Part shown: positions 1 to 6,582 of the stretch, one piece after another
Layout: the number at the start of each line of letters is the position of its first letter
Numbering within the stretch: the first letter of the stretch is position 1
From: DATJLQ01 sp035509415
GTDB lineage: Bacteria; Pseudomonadota; Alphaproteobacteria; JACZXZ01
DNA: 12,143 nucleotides
Assembly: GCA_035509415.1 (NCBI GenBank)
Contig: DATJLQ010000185.1
Span: 1-12,143 of the forward strand
Reading direction: 5' to 3'
Notes under the pieces: model-generated
Told to the model about the DNA's origin: nothing
What the model saw: the letters and a program-made list of their open reading frames with translations, nothing else
Database searches by the model: none
Translations under genes and position numbers: made by a program

Positions 1-384
1 CGGCGCGAATATGCCGAGCTCTACAAGATCGCGGCGCGGCGCGGCTGGCACCGCGTGGCGCTCGCGGGCGGGGGCGAGCTCGCCGAGATCGCGTTGCTCT
101 CGACCGCGGGCTGCACGCTCGACTTCGTCGTGATCGACGGATCGGGCAGCAGCGTGCATGGCCGGCCGGCGGCCGCGAGCCTCGCCGCCGCGGGCCCGGT
201 CGACGGCGTGATCCTGTCCGACGCGGCGGACGCGCAACGGCATTATCGCCGCCTTGCGGCCGAAGTGGGGGCCGCGCGCGTGCTATGCCCCAATTTCCTC
301 CGCGTGTCGGTCAACGAGCCCGGCGAGGACGAAAACAGCGAGGACGAAACCGGCGAAGACGAGCCCAGCGAGGCAAAACGATGA
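1..384 (+). CDS. C-terminal part of a Rossmann-like-domain protein, possibly a winged-helix regulator (5' truncated)
   Basis: The frame is open from the first base of the window to TGA at 382-384, giving 127 visible residues; the start lies outside. Residues 17-60 read as a Rossmann-type fold: a hydrophobic strand, the glycine-rich turn AGGGELAEI (22-30), a second strand ending in D46 (DFVVID), then GRP (54-56). This resembles small nucleotide- or sugar-binding domains. The first residues (RREYAELYKIA) resemble the helix that follows the winged-helix domain in EPS-associated MarR-type regulators, so a DNA-binding N-terminus is possible; this is inference from a short stretch. The last 20 residues are a hydrophilic acidic tail made of three [GS]-E-D-E-x repeats. 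The stop overlaps the start of the NusG/RfaH-like gene (ATGA), which suggests translational coupling and a shared regulatory task. The coding frame is secure; the function is not. Confidence 0.6.
   Translation, partial: RREYAELYKIAARRGWHRVALAGGGELAEIALLSTAGCTLDFVVIDGSGSSVHGRPAAASLAAAGPVDGVILSDAADAQRHYRRLAAEVGAARVLCPNFLRVSVNEPGEDENSEDETGEDEPSEAKR
322..372 (+). repeat. 15-bp in-frame tandem repeat encoding an acidic tail
   Basis: Three 15-base units (322-336, 337-351, 352-366) plus a partial fourth (367-372) each encode [GS]-E-D-E-x. Units differ mainly at wobble positions and at the variable fifth codon (AAC, ACC, CCC). The array lies at the extreme C-terminus of the first gene, a few codons before its stop. 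Confidence 0.8.
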
Positions 385-878
385 AGCGCTGGTACGTGGT
401 CCATACCCAGGCGGCGGCGGAAGCGAAGGCGCGTGCCAACCTCATGCTGCAGCGCTACGAAACCTTCCTCCCCTGCTTCAGGAAGCGCCGGCGCCACGCG
501 CGCAAGATCGACACCGTGCTGGCGCCGCTTTTCCCGCGTTATCTCTTCGTCCATCTCGACCTCGATTCCCAATCCTGGCGCAGCATCAACGGCACCTTCG
601 GCGTGGTCACGCTCGTGACCTTCGACGACCGCCCGTCGGCGGTGCCCGAGGGTGTCGTCGAGAGCATCCGCGCGCGTTGCGACGGGGCCGGCATCATGGA
701 TTTGAAGGAGCCCGGCTTCGCGCGCGGCCAGGCGCTCACGATCGAGGACGGGCCGATGGCGAACCTGACCGGGCTGTTCGAGAAAGTCTCGAGCGACGAG
801 CGCGTCGTGCTGCTCATCGAGATGCTGGGCAGGGCGCTCCGGGTCGCGGTACCCTACGACGCGGTGCGTGCCGCCTGA
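381..878 (+). CDS. Specialised NusG paralog (RfaH-type transcription antitermination factor)
   Basis: The protein has 165 residues, the usual size for RfaH or NusG. It opens with MKRWYVVHTQ, the NGN-domain start (W-Y-x-V-x-T) that begins the NusG fold. The NGN domain continues through APLFPRYLFVHLD (48-60), where family members carry the conserved F-P-x-Y-x-F segment, to about residue 95. A KOW-like C-terminal domain covers roughly 114-162 (FARGQALTIEDGPMANLTGLFE, then a V-V-L-L-I-x-M strand). NusG-type proteins bind the RNA-polymerase clamp helices and suppress pausing or termination; paralogs of the RfaH type act on selected operons, often for surface polysaccharides. The usual housekeeping context (secE before, rplK after) is absent, which supports a specialised paralog. 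The ATG at 381 overlaps the upstream stop by ATGA and gives the expected N-terminus; longer readings of the frame add arginine-rich sequence with no domain. Its target operon is not visible. Confidence 0.88.
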   Translation: MKRWYVVHTQAAAEAKARANLMLQRYETFLPCFRKRRRHARKIDTVLAPLFPRYLFVHLDLDSQSWRSINGTFGVVTLVTFDDRPSAVPEGVVESIRARCDGAGIMDLKEPGFARGQALTIEDGPMANLTGLFEKVSSDERVVLLIEMLGRALRVAVPYDAVRAA

Positions 879-950
879 GGCCCATCCGAGCCGCGCCGCC
901 CGAGGCCCACCCGGGCCGCGCCGCCTGAGGCCCGCCCGGGCCGCGCCGGA
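876..950 (+). repeat. Three tandem copies of a 25-bp GC-rich repeat
   Basis: Units at 876-900, 901-925 and 926-950 share the pattern [T/C]GAGGCCC-n-CCCG-n-GCCGCGCC with only a few substitutions. The first unit starts exactly on the TGA stop codon of the NusG-like gene. The array fills most of the 94-base gap before the gentisate dioxygenase. The unit length is not a multiple of three, so it is not an in-frame protein repeat. Units 2 and 3 contain the short palindrome CCCGGG. Confidence 0.85.
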
Positions 951-972
951 GTTTGAGAGAGAGGACGAGCGC

Positions 973-2034
973 ATGGAAATCAAGCCCCAACGCACGCCCG
1001 AGCGCGAGGCCTATTACGCGCGCGCCAACAAGGCGCATCTCGCCCCCTTGTGGGAGAAGCTCATCGGCCTCGTGCCCAAGGAGCCGCAGCCGCGCGAGGT
1101 GCCCTATCTCTGGCACTACGACGCGATCCGCCCGACCCTCATGGAAGCGGGGAAGCTGATCACCGCCAAGGAGGCCGAGCGGCGCGTGCTGGTGCTCGAG
1201 AATCCCGGCCTCGAGGGCGAATCGCGCATCACGACCAGCATGTATGCCGGGCTCCAGCTCATCTTCCCGGGCGAGATCGCGGCGAGCCATCGCCACGCCT
1301 CGGCCGCCCTCCGCTTCATCATCGAGGGCTCGGGTGCCTACACCTCGGTCGAGGGCGAGCGCACCCTCATGACCGAGGGCGATTTCGTCACCACCCCCTC
1401 CTGGACCTGGCACGACCACGGCAACGAGAGCGAGCGGCCGATGGTGTGGCTCGACGGGCTCGACATGCACATCGTCAACCTGCTCAACGCGAGCTTCCTC
1501 GAGATGCATCCCGACGAGGTGCGCCCGCTCGAGCGGCCCGACGGCGATTCGCTCGCGCGCTACGGCCAGGGCCTGATGCCCGACAATTACGCGCGCAAGG
1601 GCGGGCAGGCGTCGCCGCTCTTCAGCTATCCCTACGCGCGCACGCGCGACGCCCTCGAGACCATGCGCAAGGCCGAGGAATGGGATCCGTGCCACGGCCT
1701 GAAGCTGCGCTATGTGAGCCCGGTCGACGGCGACTACGCCATGCCCACCATCGGCACCTTCATGCAGCTCCTGCCCAAGGGCTTCCACGGCATGCCCTAT
1801 CGCTCGACCGACGGCACGGTGTTCGCCTGCGTCGAGGGGCGCGGGCGCACGCGCGTGGGCGACGCGCTCCTCGAATGGGGCCCGCGCGACGTGTTCGTGG
1901 TGCCGAGCTGGCGCGCTTATCGCCACGAAGCGGACGCGGATTCGGTCCTGTTCAGCTTCTCCGACCGGCCGGTGCAGGAGAAGCTCGGCCTGTGGCGCGA
2001 GCAGCGCGGCAATGACGGGCAGAGCGGCGCCTGA
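973..2034 (+). CDS. gtdA: Gentisate 1,2-dioxygenase (bicupin, Fe(II)-dependent)
   Basis: This 353-residue protein has the usual length for gentisate dioxygenases. The enzyme uses O2 and a ferrous centre to cleave gentisate between the carboxyl- and hydroxyl-bearing carbons, giving maleylpyruvate, in the cytoplasm. The N-terminal cupin lies at about residues 90-165: QLIFPGEIAASHRHASAALR carries H106 and H108, and TPSWTWHDHGN carries H147 and H149, giving the H-x-H plus distal histidine ligand set. The C-terminal cupin (about 255-330) has PYRSTDGTVF in place of an H-x-H pair, so it probably binds no metal; this looks normal for this branch. The ATG at 973 follows a purine-rich GAGAGAGGACGAG ribosome-binding region. 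An upstream in-frame ATG at 868 would encode the tandem repeats as protein and has no family support. Related 1-hydroxy-2-naphthoate or salicylate dioxygenases are alternatives within the same family. Confidence 0.9.
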   Translation: MEIKPQRTPEREAYYARANKAHLAPLWEKLIGLVPKEPQPREVPYLWHYDAIRPTLMEAGKLITAKEAERRVLVLENPGLEGESRITTSMYAGLQLIFPGEIAASHRHASAALRFIIEGSGAYTSVEGERTLMTEGDFVTTPSWTWHDHGNESERPMVWLDGLDMHIVNLLNASFLEMHPDEVRPLERPDGDSLARYGQGLMPDNYARKGGQASPLFSYPYARTRDALETMRKAEEWDPCHGLKLRYVSPVDGDYAMPTIGTFMQLLPKGFHGMPYRSTDGTVFACVEGRGRTRVGDALLEWGPRDVFVVPSWRAYRHEADADSVLFSFSDRPVQEKLGLWREQRGNDGQSGA

Positions 2035-2617
2035 CGCCTCGAGCCCCGAGGCGGTGCTCGAATTCTGGTTCGACGCCGCGCCCGGGGCGCCCGGCTACGG
2101 GCGCATGCGCGAGGTCTGGTTCGAAGGCAAGAACCCGCTTTTCGATGCCGAGGTGCGCGCGCGGCTCGGCGCGGCGCACGAGCGCGCGGTCGCGGGTGCC
2201 ATCGGGAACTGGCAAAACACGCCGCGCGGCGCTTTGGCGCTCGTGATCCTCCTCGACCAGGTGCCGCGCAACATCTTCCGCGGCACCCCACGCGCCTTCG
2301 CGAGCGACGCCCAGGCGCGCGAGACGGCGCGCGCCGCCATCGCGCGCGGCCACGACCGCGCGCTTCTCCCCAACGAGCGGCTGTTCCTTTATCTCCCCTT
2401 CGAGCACAGCGAGGATCTCGCCGACCAGGAGCGCGCCATAGCGCTCGTCGCGTCGCTCGCGGCGTTCCCGGACACCGCGAACACGATCGCGGCGGCGCGG
2501 CGCCATCGCGACATCGTCGCGCGCTTCGGCCGCTTCCCGCACCGGAACGAAGCCCTCGGCCGCGCGAGCACGACGGAGGAGCTCGCGTTCCTCAAGGAGC
2601 CGAACTCGTCCTTCTGA
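2012..2617 (+). CDS. DUF924 family protein
   Basis: The 201-residue protein carries the signature segments of the DUF924 family in order: VLEFWF (15-20), LLDQVPRNIFRGTPRAF (80-96), LPFEHSEDLADQE (128-140) and RFGRFPHRNEALGR (171-184), ending with the TxEELAFL block. Members are soluble, all-helical and TPR-like; no reaction has been firmly assigned. The chosen ATG lies inside the end of the dioxygenase gene, giving a 23-base overlap and probable co-translation. The first 12 residues are probably disordered, and the conserved part begins at about residue 13. The link to gentisate degradation is positional only: this family sits next to many unrelated genes in proteobacteria. Confidence 0.9.
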   Translation: MTGRAAPDASSPEAVLEFWFDAAPGAPGYGRMREVWFEGKNPLFDAEVRARLGAAHERAVAGAIGNWQNTPRGALALVILLDQVPRNIFRGTPRAFASDAQARETARAAIARGHDRALLPNERLFLYLPFEHSEDLADQERAIALVASLAAFPDTANTIAAARRHRDIVARFGRFPHRNEALGRASTTEELAFLKEPNSSF

Positions 2618-2652
2618 TCGGCGTAAGGCTGGCTGATCGGCGCGAGGGCTGG
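2614..2652 (+). repeat. Short direct duplication at a convergent gene junction
   Basis: CTGATCGGCG occurs at 2614-2623 and again at 2633-2642, each followed by a short spacer and GGCTGG. This makes two tandem units of 19 and 20 bases. The first unit contains the stop codon of the DUF924 gene. It fills most of the 41-base gap between the convergent DUF924 and SPOR genes. No hairpin with a T-run was seen there. Confidence 0.7.
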
Positions 2653-2658
2653 CGGGCG

Positions 2659-4065
2659 CTAGGGAATCCGGCGCACGAAGCATTCGAGGCGCGCCGCGCG
2701 CAACGCGTCGCACACTTGCGTTGCGGCGTCGGCGGTGTTGAACGGCCCGACCGAGAGGCGCACCAGCGTGGCACCGTTCGGCGTCTCGATCGGATCGACG
2801 CGCGGCGTAAGCGTGCCCAGGAGCTGGGGCGCGTTGTTGCGCGCATTGACCCAGACCTGGTGCGCGGCATCGAAGGAGCGCATGGCGCCGAGCTGGACCA
2901 TGTAGACCCCGCTCGGTAACGCGGGCGCCGGCACCAAGCCGGGCGGCGCCGAAGCCGTCTGGGTCGCGGGCGCCGGCGCGGGCGTGGGTGCTGCTGCCGG
3001 AGTCGGAGTCGGAGCCGGCGGCGGCGTCGCCGCGACCGGCGCAGGCGTAGGTGCCGGCGCCGGAGTGGACGCGGGCGCCGGAGTGGACGCGGGCGCGGGC
3101 TTCGAGGCCGGCTCCTGGACTGCGGGCACCATCTGGGGCGAGACCTCGGCGGGCGGCGTCGCGGCGGCAGTCTGTGCCGGCGGCGGCGGCGTCGGCTCCG
3201 CGGCTTGGGCGATCTTCCGCGCCGGCTGCGGCGCCGGCATCGCAGCAGGAGCCGCGGCGGGCGCGGCTTGCGGCGTGGCCGGCAAGGGTGGCGCCAGGCT
3301 CTCGCTCGTGACCGGCTGGCGCGGCACCGCCGGCATGGGCGCACCCGCATTGGCGCCGCCCGCGCTCGACGCGCCCAATTGGTAGCCGGCGAGTGCGAGG
3401 CGCTGGAACGCGCCGTTGCTGTCGTGGGAGCGCAGCACGACCGCGCCGATCTTGGGCGCGTAATAGTAAACGTCGGTCGCGTCGTCGCGCTGGCACACGA
3501 TCTCCCAGGCGTCGAATTTCCCGACCGCGACCTCGAGCGGGCGCGGGCGCGACACGGTGCAGACGCTATGCTCGACCGCCGACCCTGGCTCGCCCGAGCG
3601 GGTCACCATCGCCTGGTACCGGACCACCTTCTCGGGCACGAGCGGGAATATGGTGGGGGCGGCGGGCGCGTAGGCGCGCGTCGTGGTCGTGGCGTCCTTC
3701 GCGTCGTATTGCTCGACGGGCGGCACGGTCGGATCGGCGAAGCCGGTCCATTTGTCGCCCGCGCTGTCGGCCCAGGAGACCCGGTTGCCCGAGACTGCAG
3801 TGACGTAGACCGGCCCGCGCGCGACACCGGCATCGTAGGTCAGCGTGTCGCCGACCCTGAGCGTCGCGGGTGCGGGGACGGGCGTCGCGTCGCTCGATTC
3901 GGTGCCGACGATGCCGTTGACGTGCTCGTCGACGGTTTGCAGCACCCGCGCGCAGGCGCCGAGCGCGAGCGTGACGCCGAGCGCGACGAGGCACGCAACG
4001 CCCGATCGCGCGGCGGCGCAGAGGGGCCGCATCCCAGCGTCAGTTTCGAGGATATGTCGCGTCAT
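2659..4065 (-). CDS. SPOR-domain lipoprotein with long Pro/Ala linker
   Basis: The protein has 468 residues. A signal sequence with hydrophobic core VACLVALGVTLA ends in a lipobox (LGAC, C38), so it is predicted to be a lipoprotein. Residues about 60-230 form a globular, beta-rich-looking domain of unknown family (VGDTLTYD, VTAVSGNRVSWAD, a WEIVCQRDD segment and two cysteines, C169 and C191). Residues about 235-385 are a low-complexity Pro/Ala/Thr linker long enough to cross the periplasm. Residues about 386-468 are a SPOR domain (YMVQLGAMRSFDAA, then LVRLSVGPFNTADAATQVCDAL). SPOR domains bind denuded peptidoglycan glycan strands, usually at division sites. The ATG at 4065 is preceded on the minus strand by GGAAGGACG, a good ribosome-binding site. 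A second ATG at 4032 would give a more compact signal peptide but has only a weak site. It lies 105 bases downstream of the FAH-family gene and may be co-transcribed. Confidence 0.88.
   Translation of the reverse strand: MTRHILETDAGMRPLCAAARSGVACLVALGVTLALGACARVLQTVDEHVNGIVGTESSDATPVPAPATLRVGDTLTYDAGVARGPVYVTAVSGNRVSWADSAGDKWTGFADPTVPPVEQYDAKDATTTTRAYAPAAPTIFPLVPEKVVRYQAMVTRSGEPGSAVEHSVCTVSRPRPLEVAVGKFDAWEIVCQRDDATDVYYYAPKIGAVVLRSHDSNGAFQRLALAGYQLGASSAGGANAGAPMPAVPRQPVTSESLAPPLPATPQAAPAAAPAAMPAPQPARKIAQAAEPTPPPPAQTAAATPPAEVSPQMVPAVQEPASKPAPASTPAPASTPAPAPTPAPVAATPPPAPTPTPAAAPTPAPAPATQTASAPPGLVPAPALPSGVYMVQLGAMRSFDAAHQVWVNARNNAPQLLGTLTPRVDPIETPNGATLVRLSVGPFNTADAATQVCDALRAARLECFVRRIP
3056..3091 (-). 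repeat. 18-bp tandem duplication within the Pro/Ala linker
   Basis: Two adjacent 18-base units (3056-3073 and 3074-3091) are identical and, on the minus strand, encode the repeated peptide PAPAST-type block at residues about 324-335 of the SPOR lipoprotein. A third, diverged partial unit follows. Exact identity at the DNA level suggests recent slippage expansion of the linker. Confidence 0.75.
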
Positions 4066-4170
4066 CGTCCTTCCGGCGGTCGGCCCGGCCGCCGAGTGTG
4101 ACAGAGCCCCGCACGCCGGGCAACGACCGCACGTGCCGCGCGCGTCCGGGTGCGGCGCAGCGAAAGCGCC

Positions 4171-5016
4171 TCAGCCCGCGATCACTTTGTTGCGCAAGGT
4201 GCCGATCCGCTCGATCTCGCACTCGATCACGTCGCCCGCTTTCATGAAGACCGGCGGCTTGCGCACGAAGCCGACGCCGGGCGGCGTTCCAGTCGGGATC
4301 AGGTCGCCCGGCGAGAGGTTCATGCAGCTCGACGCGTAGGACACGATCTCGCGCGGCGTGAAGATGAGCTTGGACGTGCTGCCGTTCTGCATGGTCTGGC
4401 CGTTGAGGCGCGCCATGATCTTGAGGTTCGAGGTGTCGCCCACCTCGTCCGAGGTCACGAGCCATGGCCCGACGCTGCCCGAGCGCGGGAAATTCTTCCC
4501 CGGCGCCCATTGCGAGGTATGGAACTGCCAATCGCGGATCGAGCCGTCGTTGTAGACGGTATAGCCCGCGACGTAGTCGAGCGCCTTCTCGACCGACACC
4601 CGCCGCGCGGGCTTGCCGATCACGATGCAGAGCTCGACCTCGTAGTCGAACTGGTCGGACTCGGCCGGCTTCACCAGCGCTTCCTCGTGGCCGACCTGGC
4701 TGTCGGGCCAACGCGGGAAGATGATCGGCTTCGCCGGGGGCTTCATGCCGGTCTCGGCCGCGTGGTCGGAATAATTGAGGCCGATCGCGAGAATCTTGTT
4801 CGGGTCCGGGATCAAGGGAAGGTACTTGACCTGATCGAGCCGCGCGTCGGGCGCCTCGCGCGCCGCGATCTTGGCCGCCTCGGCGAGGCCGCCGGCCGCG
4901 AGCAGCGCCTTGAGGGTCGCGCATCCGGGGATGCGGCGGCCGAGATCGACCACGCCCCCGTCCTTGACCGCGCCATAGCTCGCCTTGCCCTGATACTCGT
5001 AGCTCATCAGTTTCAT
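4171..5016 (-). CDS. Fumarylacetoacetate hydrolase (FAH) family protein, candidate fumarylpyruvate hydrolase
   Basis: The protein has 281 residues, typical of the short FAH-family enzymes. These use a divalent metal (Mg or Mn) to hydrolyse C-C bonds of 2,4-diketo acids. The core motifs are intact: LAIGLNYSDHAAE (76-88) with the likely catalytic H85; DYEVELCIVIGK (124-135) with metal ligands E127 and E129; YNDGSIRDWQ (155-164) with the third ligand D157; GKNF (173-176) with an active-site lysine; and LSPGDLIPTGTPPGVG (234-249). With gentisate dioxygenase a few kilobases away, cleavage of fumarylpyruvate to fumarate and pyruvate is a reasonable hypothesis. However, the family also includes ureidoglycolate-lyase-like, acylpyruvase and 2-keto-3-deoxy-acid enzymes with the same motifs. 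The start at 5016 has AGAGGA eight bases upstream. The gene is divergent from the ABC transporter and convergent with the dioxygenase, so it is not in one operon with either. Confidence 0.88.
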   Translation of the reverse strand: MKLMSYEYQGKASYGAVKDGGVVDLGRRIPGCATLKALLAAGGLAEAAKIAAREAPDARLDQVKYLPLIPDPNKILAIGLNYSDHAAETGMKPPAKPIIFPRWPDSQVGHEEALVKPAESDQFDYEVELCIVIGKPARRVSVEKALDYVAGYTVYNDGSIRDWQFHTSQWAPGKNFPRSGSVGPWLVTSDEVGDTSNLKIMARLNGQTMQNGSTSKLIFTPREIVSYASSCMNLSPGDLIPTGTPPGVGFVRKPPVFMKAGDVIECEIERIGTLRNKVIAG

Positions 5017-5170
5017 GGTCGTGTTCCTCTTCCCGTTGGGTGACTTTGGGGGCGGGCGACCTGGGGCCGCGCCGGCCCGCGCGGGGGCCGCGCAAGATCA
5101 CAGGCCGGCCGCGCTAAGTCAACCGCGTGGGCGGCGCCGCGTCCCACCATGCGGGACGCCGCGCGCTCGG

Positions 5171-5197
5171 CGGAATGGGCCATTTTGCCCTGTTCCG
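5171..5197. promoter_or_regulatory. Interrupted palindrome, candidate operator
   Basis: CGGAA (5171-5175), T, GGGC (5177-5180), a six-base CATTTT centre, GCCC (5187-5190), TG, TTCCG (5193-5197). The nine paired bases per arm are symmetric about the AT-rich centre. It lies immediately upstream of, and overlaps, the position expected for the -35 element of the first binding-protein promoter, where a repressor or activator could act. No regulator gene is present in the window. Confidence 0.4.
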
Positions 5198-5222
5198 CCC
5201 AAACGTACTTCGGTATAACAAT
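5191..5222 (+). promoter_or_regulatory. Putative sigma70-type promoter of the first binding-protein gene
   Basis: TATAAC at 5214-5219 is a good -10 hexamer in an otherwise GC-rich genome. A 17-base spacing puts TGTTCC (5191-5196) at -35, which is a poor match. The same TATAACAAT string, with a T-G-n-n-C-C hexamer 17 bases upstream, recurs before the second binding-protein gene, which strengthens both. The transcript would have a leader of about 125 bases. Confidence 0.45.
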
Positions 5223-5292
5223 TCGGCGCTTGGCGGACGGCAAGAGGCAAGGCTTGAGCCGCTCGGGCGCCGGCCGGCAGCGCTCAATCCGG

Positions 5293-5344
5293 CGCGCATC
5301 AAACAATAAGCCGGCATTCCGGCAAGCCATTCCGGCAGGGAGGA
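5293..5344 (+). repeat. Leader block shared with the second binding-protein gene (copy 1)
   Basis: This block contains CGCGCATC (5293-5300), CAATAAGCCG (5304-5313), a CATTCCGGCA direct repeat, and the ribosome-binding site AGGGAGGA (5337-5344) four bases before the ATG at 5349. The same elements in the same order precede the second binding-protein gene at 6723-6765. The main difference is the extra CATTCCGGCA copy here. Confidence 0.7.
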
Positions 5345-5348
5345 ACAA

Positions 5349-6557
5349 ATGAAATTGTGGCAAGTCGTCGGCTGCGCCGCCATCGGCCTGGCGCTCGCGG
5401 GCACCGCCCGCGCCGAAACCGTCAAGGTGGGCGTTCTGCTGCCCTTCTCGGGCCCGAACGCCGACATCGGCAACCAGATCTACAACGGCCTCGACCTCTA
5501 TCTCAAAGTGCACGCGAAAGAGCTCGGCAACAACAAGATCGAGCTCCTGAAGCGCGATTCCGGTCCGCCGACGGGTGCGGGGGCCAAGACCAACGCGGTC
5601 GAGCTCATCACCCAGGACCATGTGCAGATTCTGACCGGCTTCGCCTTTTCGCCCGACGCCATCGCGACCGCGCCGATCGCGACCCAGGCGAAGGTGCCGA
5701 TGATCATCTCGAACGCCGGCACGGCGTGGATCCCGTCGCTCTCGCCCTACATCGTGCGCGTCTCCTTCAGCATGTGGCACGCGGCCTATCCGATGGGCGG
5801 CTACGCGGTGAAGGATCTCGGCTGCCACACGGCGGCGGTGGGCTATTCCGACTATCCGCCGGGCAAGGACAGCCTCGAGGCGTTCAAGACCGGCTTCGAG
5901 GCCGCGGGCGGCAAGGTGGTGGACCAGATCCCGATGGGCGGCCCGGCGCAGGTGCCGGACTACACGCCCTTCCTGCAACGCGTGAAGGACGAGCATCCGA
6001 ACTGCTTCTACGCCTTCGTGCCCGCGGGCAACCACGCCGCGGCGCTCATGCGCGTCTATGGCGAGCTCGGCATGCGCCAGGCGGGCATCAAGCTCATCGG
6101 CCCGCTCGACCTGATCCCGGACGACCATCTCCAGGCCATGGGCAAGGTCGCGGTCGGCTTCATCGCCATGGGCCATTACGCCTACGACTACACGAACGCG
6201 GCGAACAAGGCCTTCACCGCCGACTGGCACAAGGCCTACGGCGCGAGCTCGGTGCCGAACTTCATGGCGGTGCAGGGCTGGGACTCGATGGCGGCCATCT
6301 TCCACGCGGTCGAGACGCTCCACGGCAACGTGAGCGACGGCGCCAAGGTCATCGCGTCCCTCGAAGGCTGGTCGGAGGCGAGCCCGCGCGGGCCGATCAC
6401 GATCGACCCCAACACGCGCGACATCATCGAGAACGAGCATGTCGAGGAAGTGGTGCAGGAGCCCAACGGCACGCTCGGCGTCAAGGTGCTCGAGACGATC
6501 CCCAACGTGAAGGATCCGTGCAAGCAGCTGAAGGTCGGGCGCTGCGGCGCGAAGTGA
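5349..6557 (+). CDS. ABC transporter periplasmic binding protein, branched-chain/HAAT type (paralog 1)
   Basis: The protein has 402 residues. A Sec signal peptide (MKLW, hydrophobic 5-18) ends in ARA, giving a mature start near E23. The mature part begins VKVGVLLPFSGPNADIGNQ, the opening of the Peripla_BP_6 (LivJ/LivK-like) fold, and continues with the family blocks SNAGTAW, YIVRVSFSMW and HPNCFYAFVP. Four conserved cysteines occur (in LGCHTA, PNCFY, and the pair in PCKQLKVGRCG at the C-terminus). It should capture the ligand in the periplasm and deliver it to LivHM. By eye, about six in ten residues match the next gene, including an identical 16-residue run, TPFLQRVKDEHPNCFY. The substrate cannot be read from the sequence: branched-chain amino acids, other amino acids, urea or amides, or aromatic acids are all known for the family. 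The start has AGGGAGGA four bases upstream. Confidence 0.92.
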   Translation: MKLWQVVGCAAIGLALAGTARAETVKVGVLLPFSGPNADIGNQIYNGLDLYLKVHAKELGNNKIELLKRDSGPPTGAGAKTNAVELITQDHVQILTGFAFSPDAIATAPIATQAKVPMIISNAGTAWIPSLSPYIVRVSFSMWHAAYPMGGYAVKDLGCHTAAVGYSDYPPGKDSLEAFKTGFEAAGGKVVDQIPMGGPAQVPDYTPFLQRVKDEHPNCFYAFVPAGNHAAALMRVYGELGMRQAGIKLIGPLDLIPDDHLQAMGKVAVGFIAMGHYAYDYTNAANKAFTADWHKAYGASSVPNFMAVQGWDSMAAIFHAVETLHGNVSDGAKVIASLEGWSEASPRGPITIDPNTRDIIENEHVEEVVQEPNGTLGVKVLETIPNVKDPCKQLKVGRCGAK

Positions 6558-6582
6558 TTTGAGGCGCGACGCGATTCGGGTG

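Larger units (their letters stand above)
5017..5348. promoter_or_regulatory. Divergent intergenic region (332 bp) between FAH and ABC transporter genes
   Basis: No gene is supported here; short frames in this stretch lack domains or plausible starts. It holds the leader of the FAH gene on the left and the promoter and leader of the first binding-protein gene on the right. Visible elements are a 7-bp perfect inverted repeat (GCGTCCC at 5139-5145, GGGACGC at 5153-5159), an interrupted palindrome at 5171-5197, a TATAAC box at 5214-5219, and two copies of CATTCCGGCA (5315-5324 and 5328-5337) just before the ribosome-binding site. The stretch from about 5181 to 5225 is clearly more AT-rich than its surroundings, as expected of a promoter. 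Confidence 0.6.

Noticed and set aside
868..972. Longer N-terminus for gentisate dioxygenase starting at 868
   Set aside because: The extension would translate the 25-bp tandem repeats and overlap the NusG-like gene; homologous dioxygenases start near the ATG at 973, which has a ribosome-binding site.
3000..3100. CRISPR-like or satellite array in the repetitive GCGCCGG region
   Set aside because: The repetition is explained by the Pro/Ala/Thr linker codons of the SPOR lipoprotein; there are no regularly spaced unique spacers.
1952..3496. Long minus-strand open frame (514 codons) across the DUF924 gene and part of the SPOR gene
   Set aside because: Its translation is arginine/alanine-rich low complexity with no domain, and it overlaps two genes with clear family motifs. 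Long shadow frames are expected in GC-rich DNA.
4074..4094. Hairpin in the leader of the SPOR gene (CGGCGG with CCGCCG)
   Set aside because: A six-base G/C stem is common by chance here; it borders the ribosome-binding site but nothing else supports regulation.
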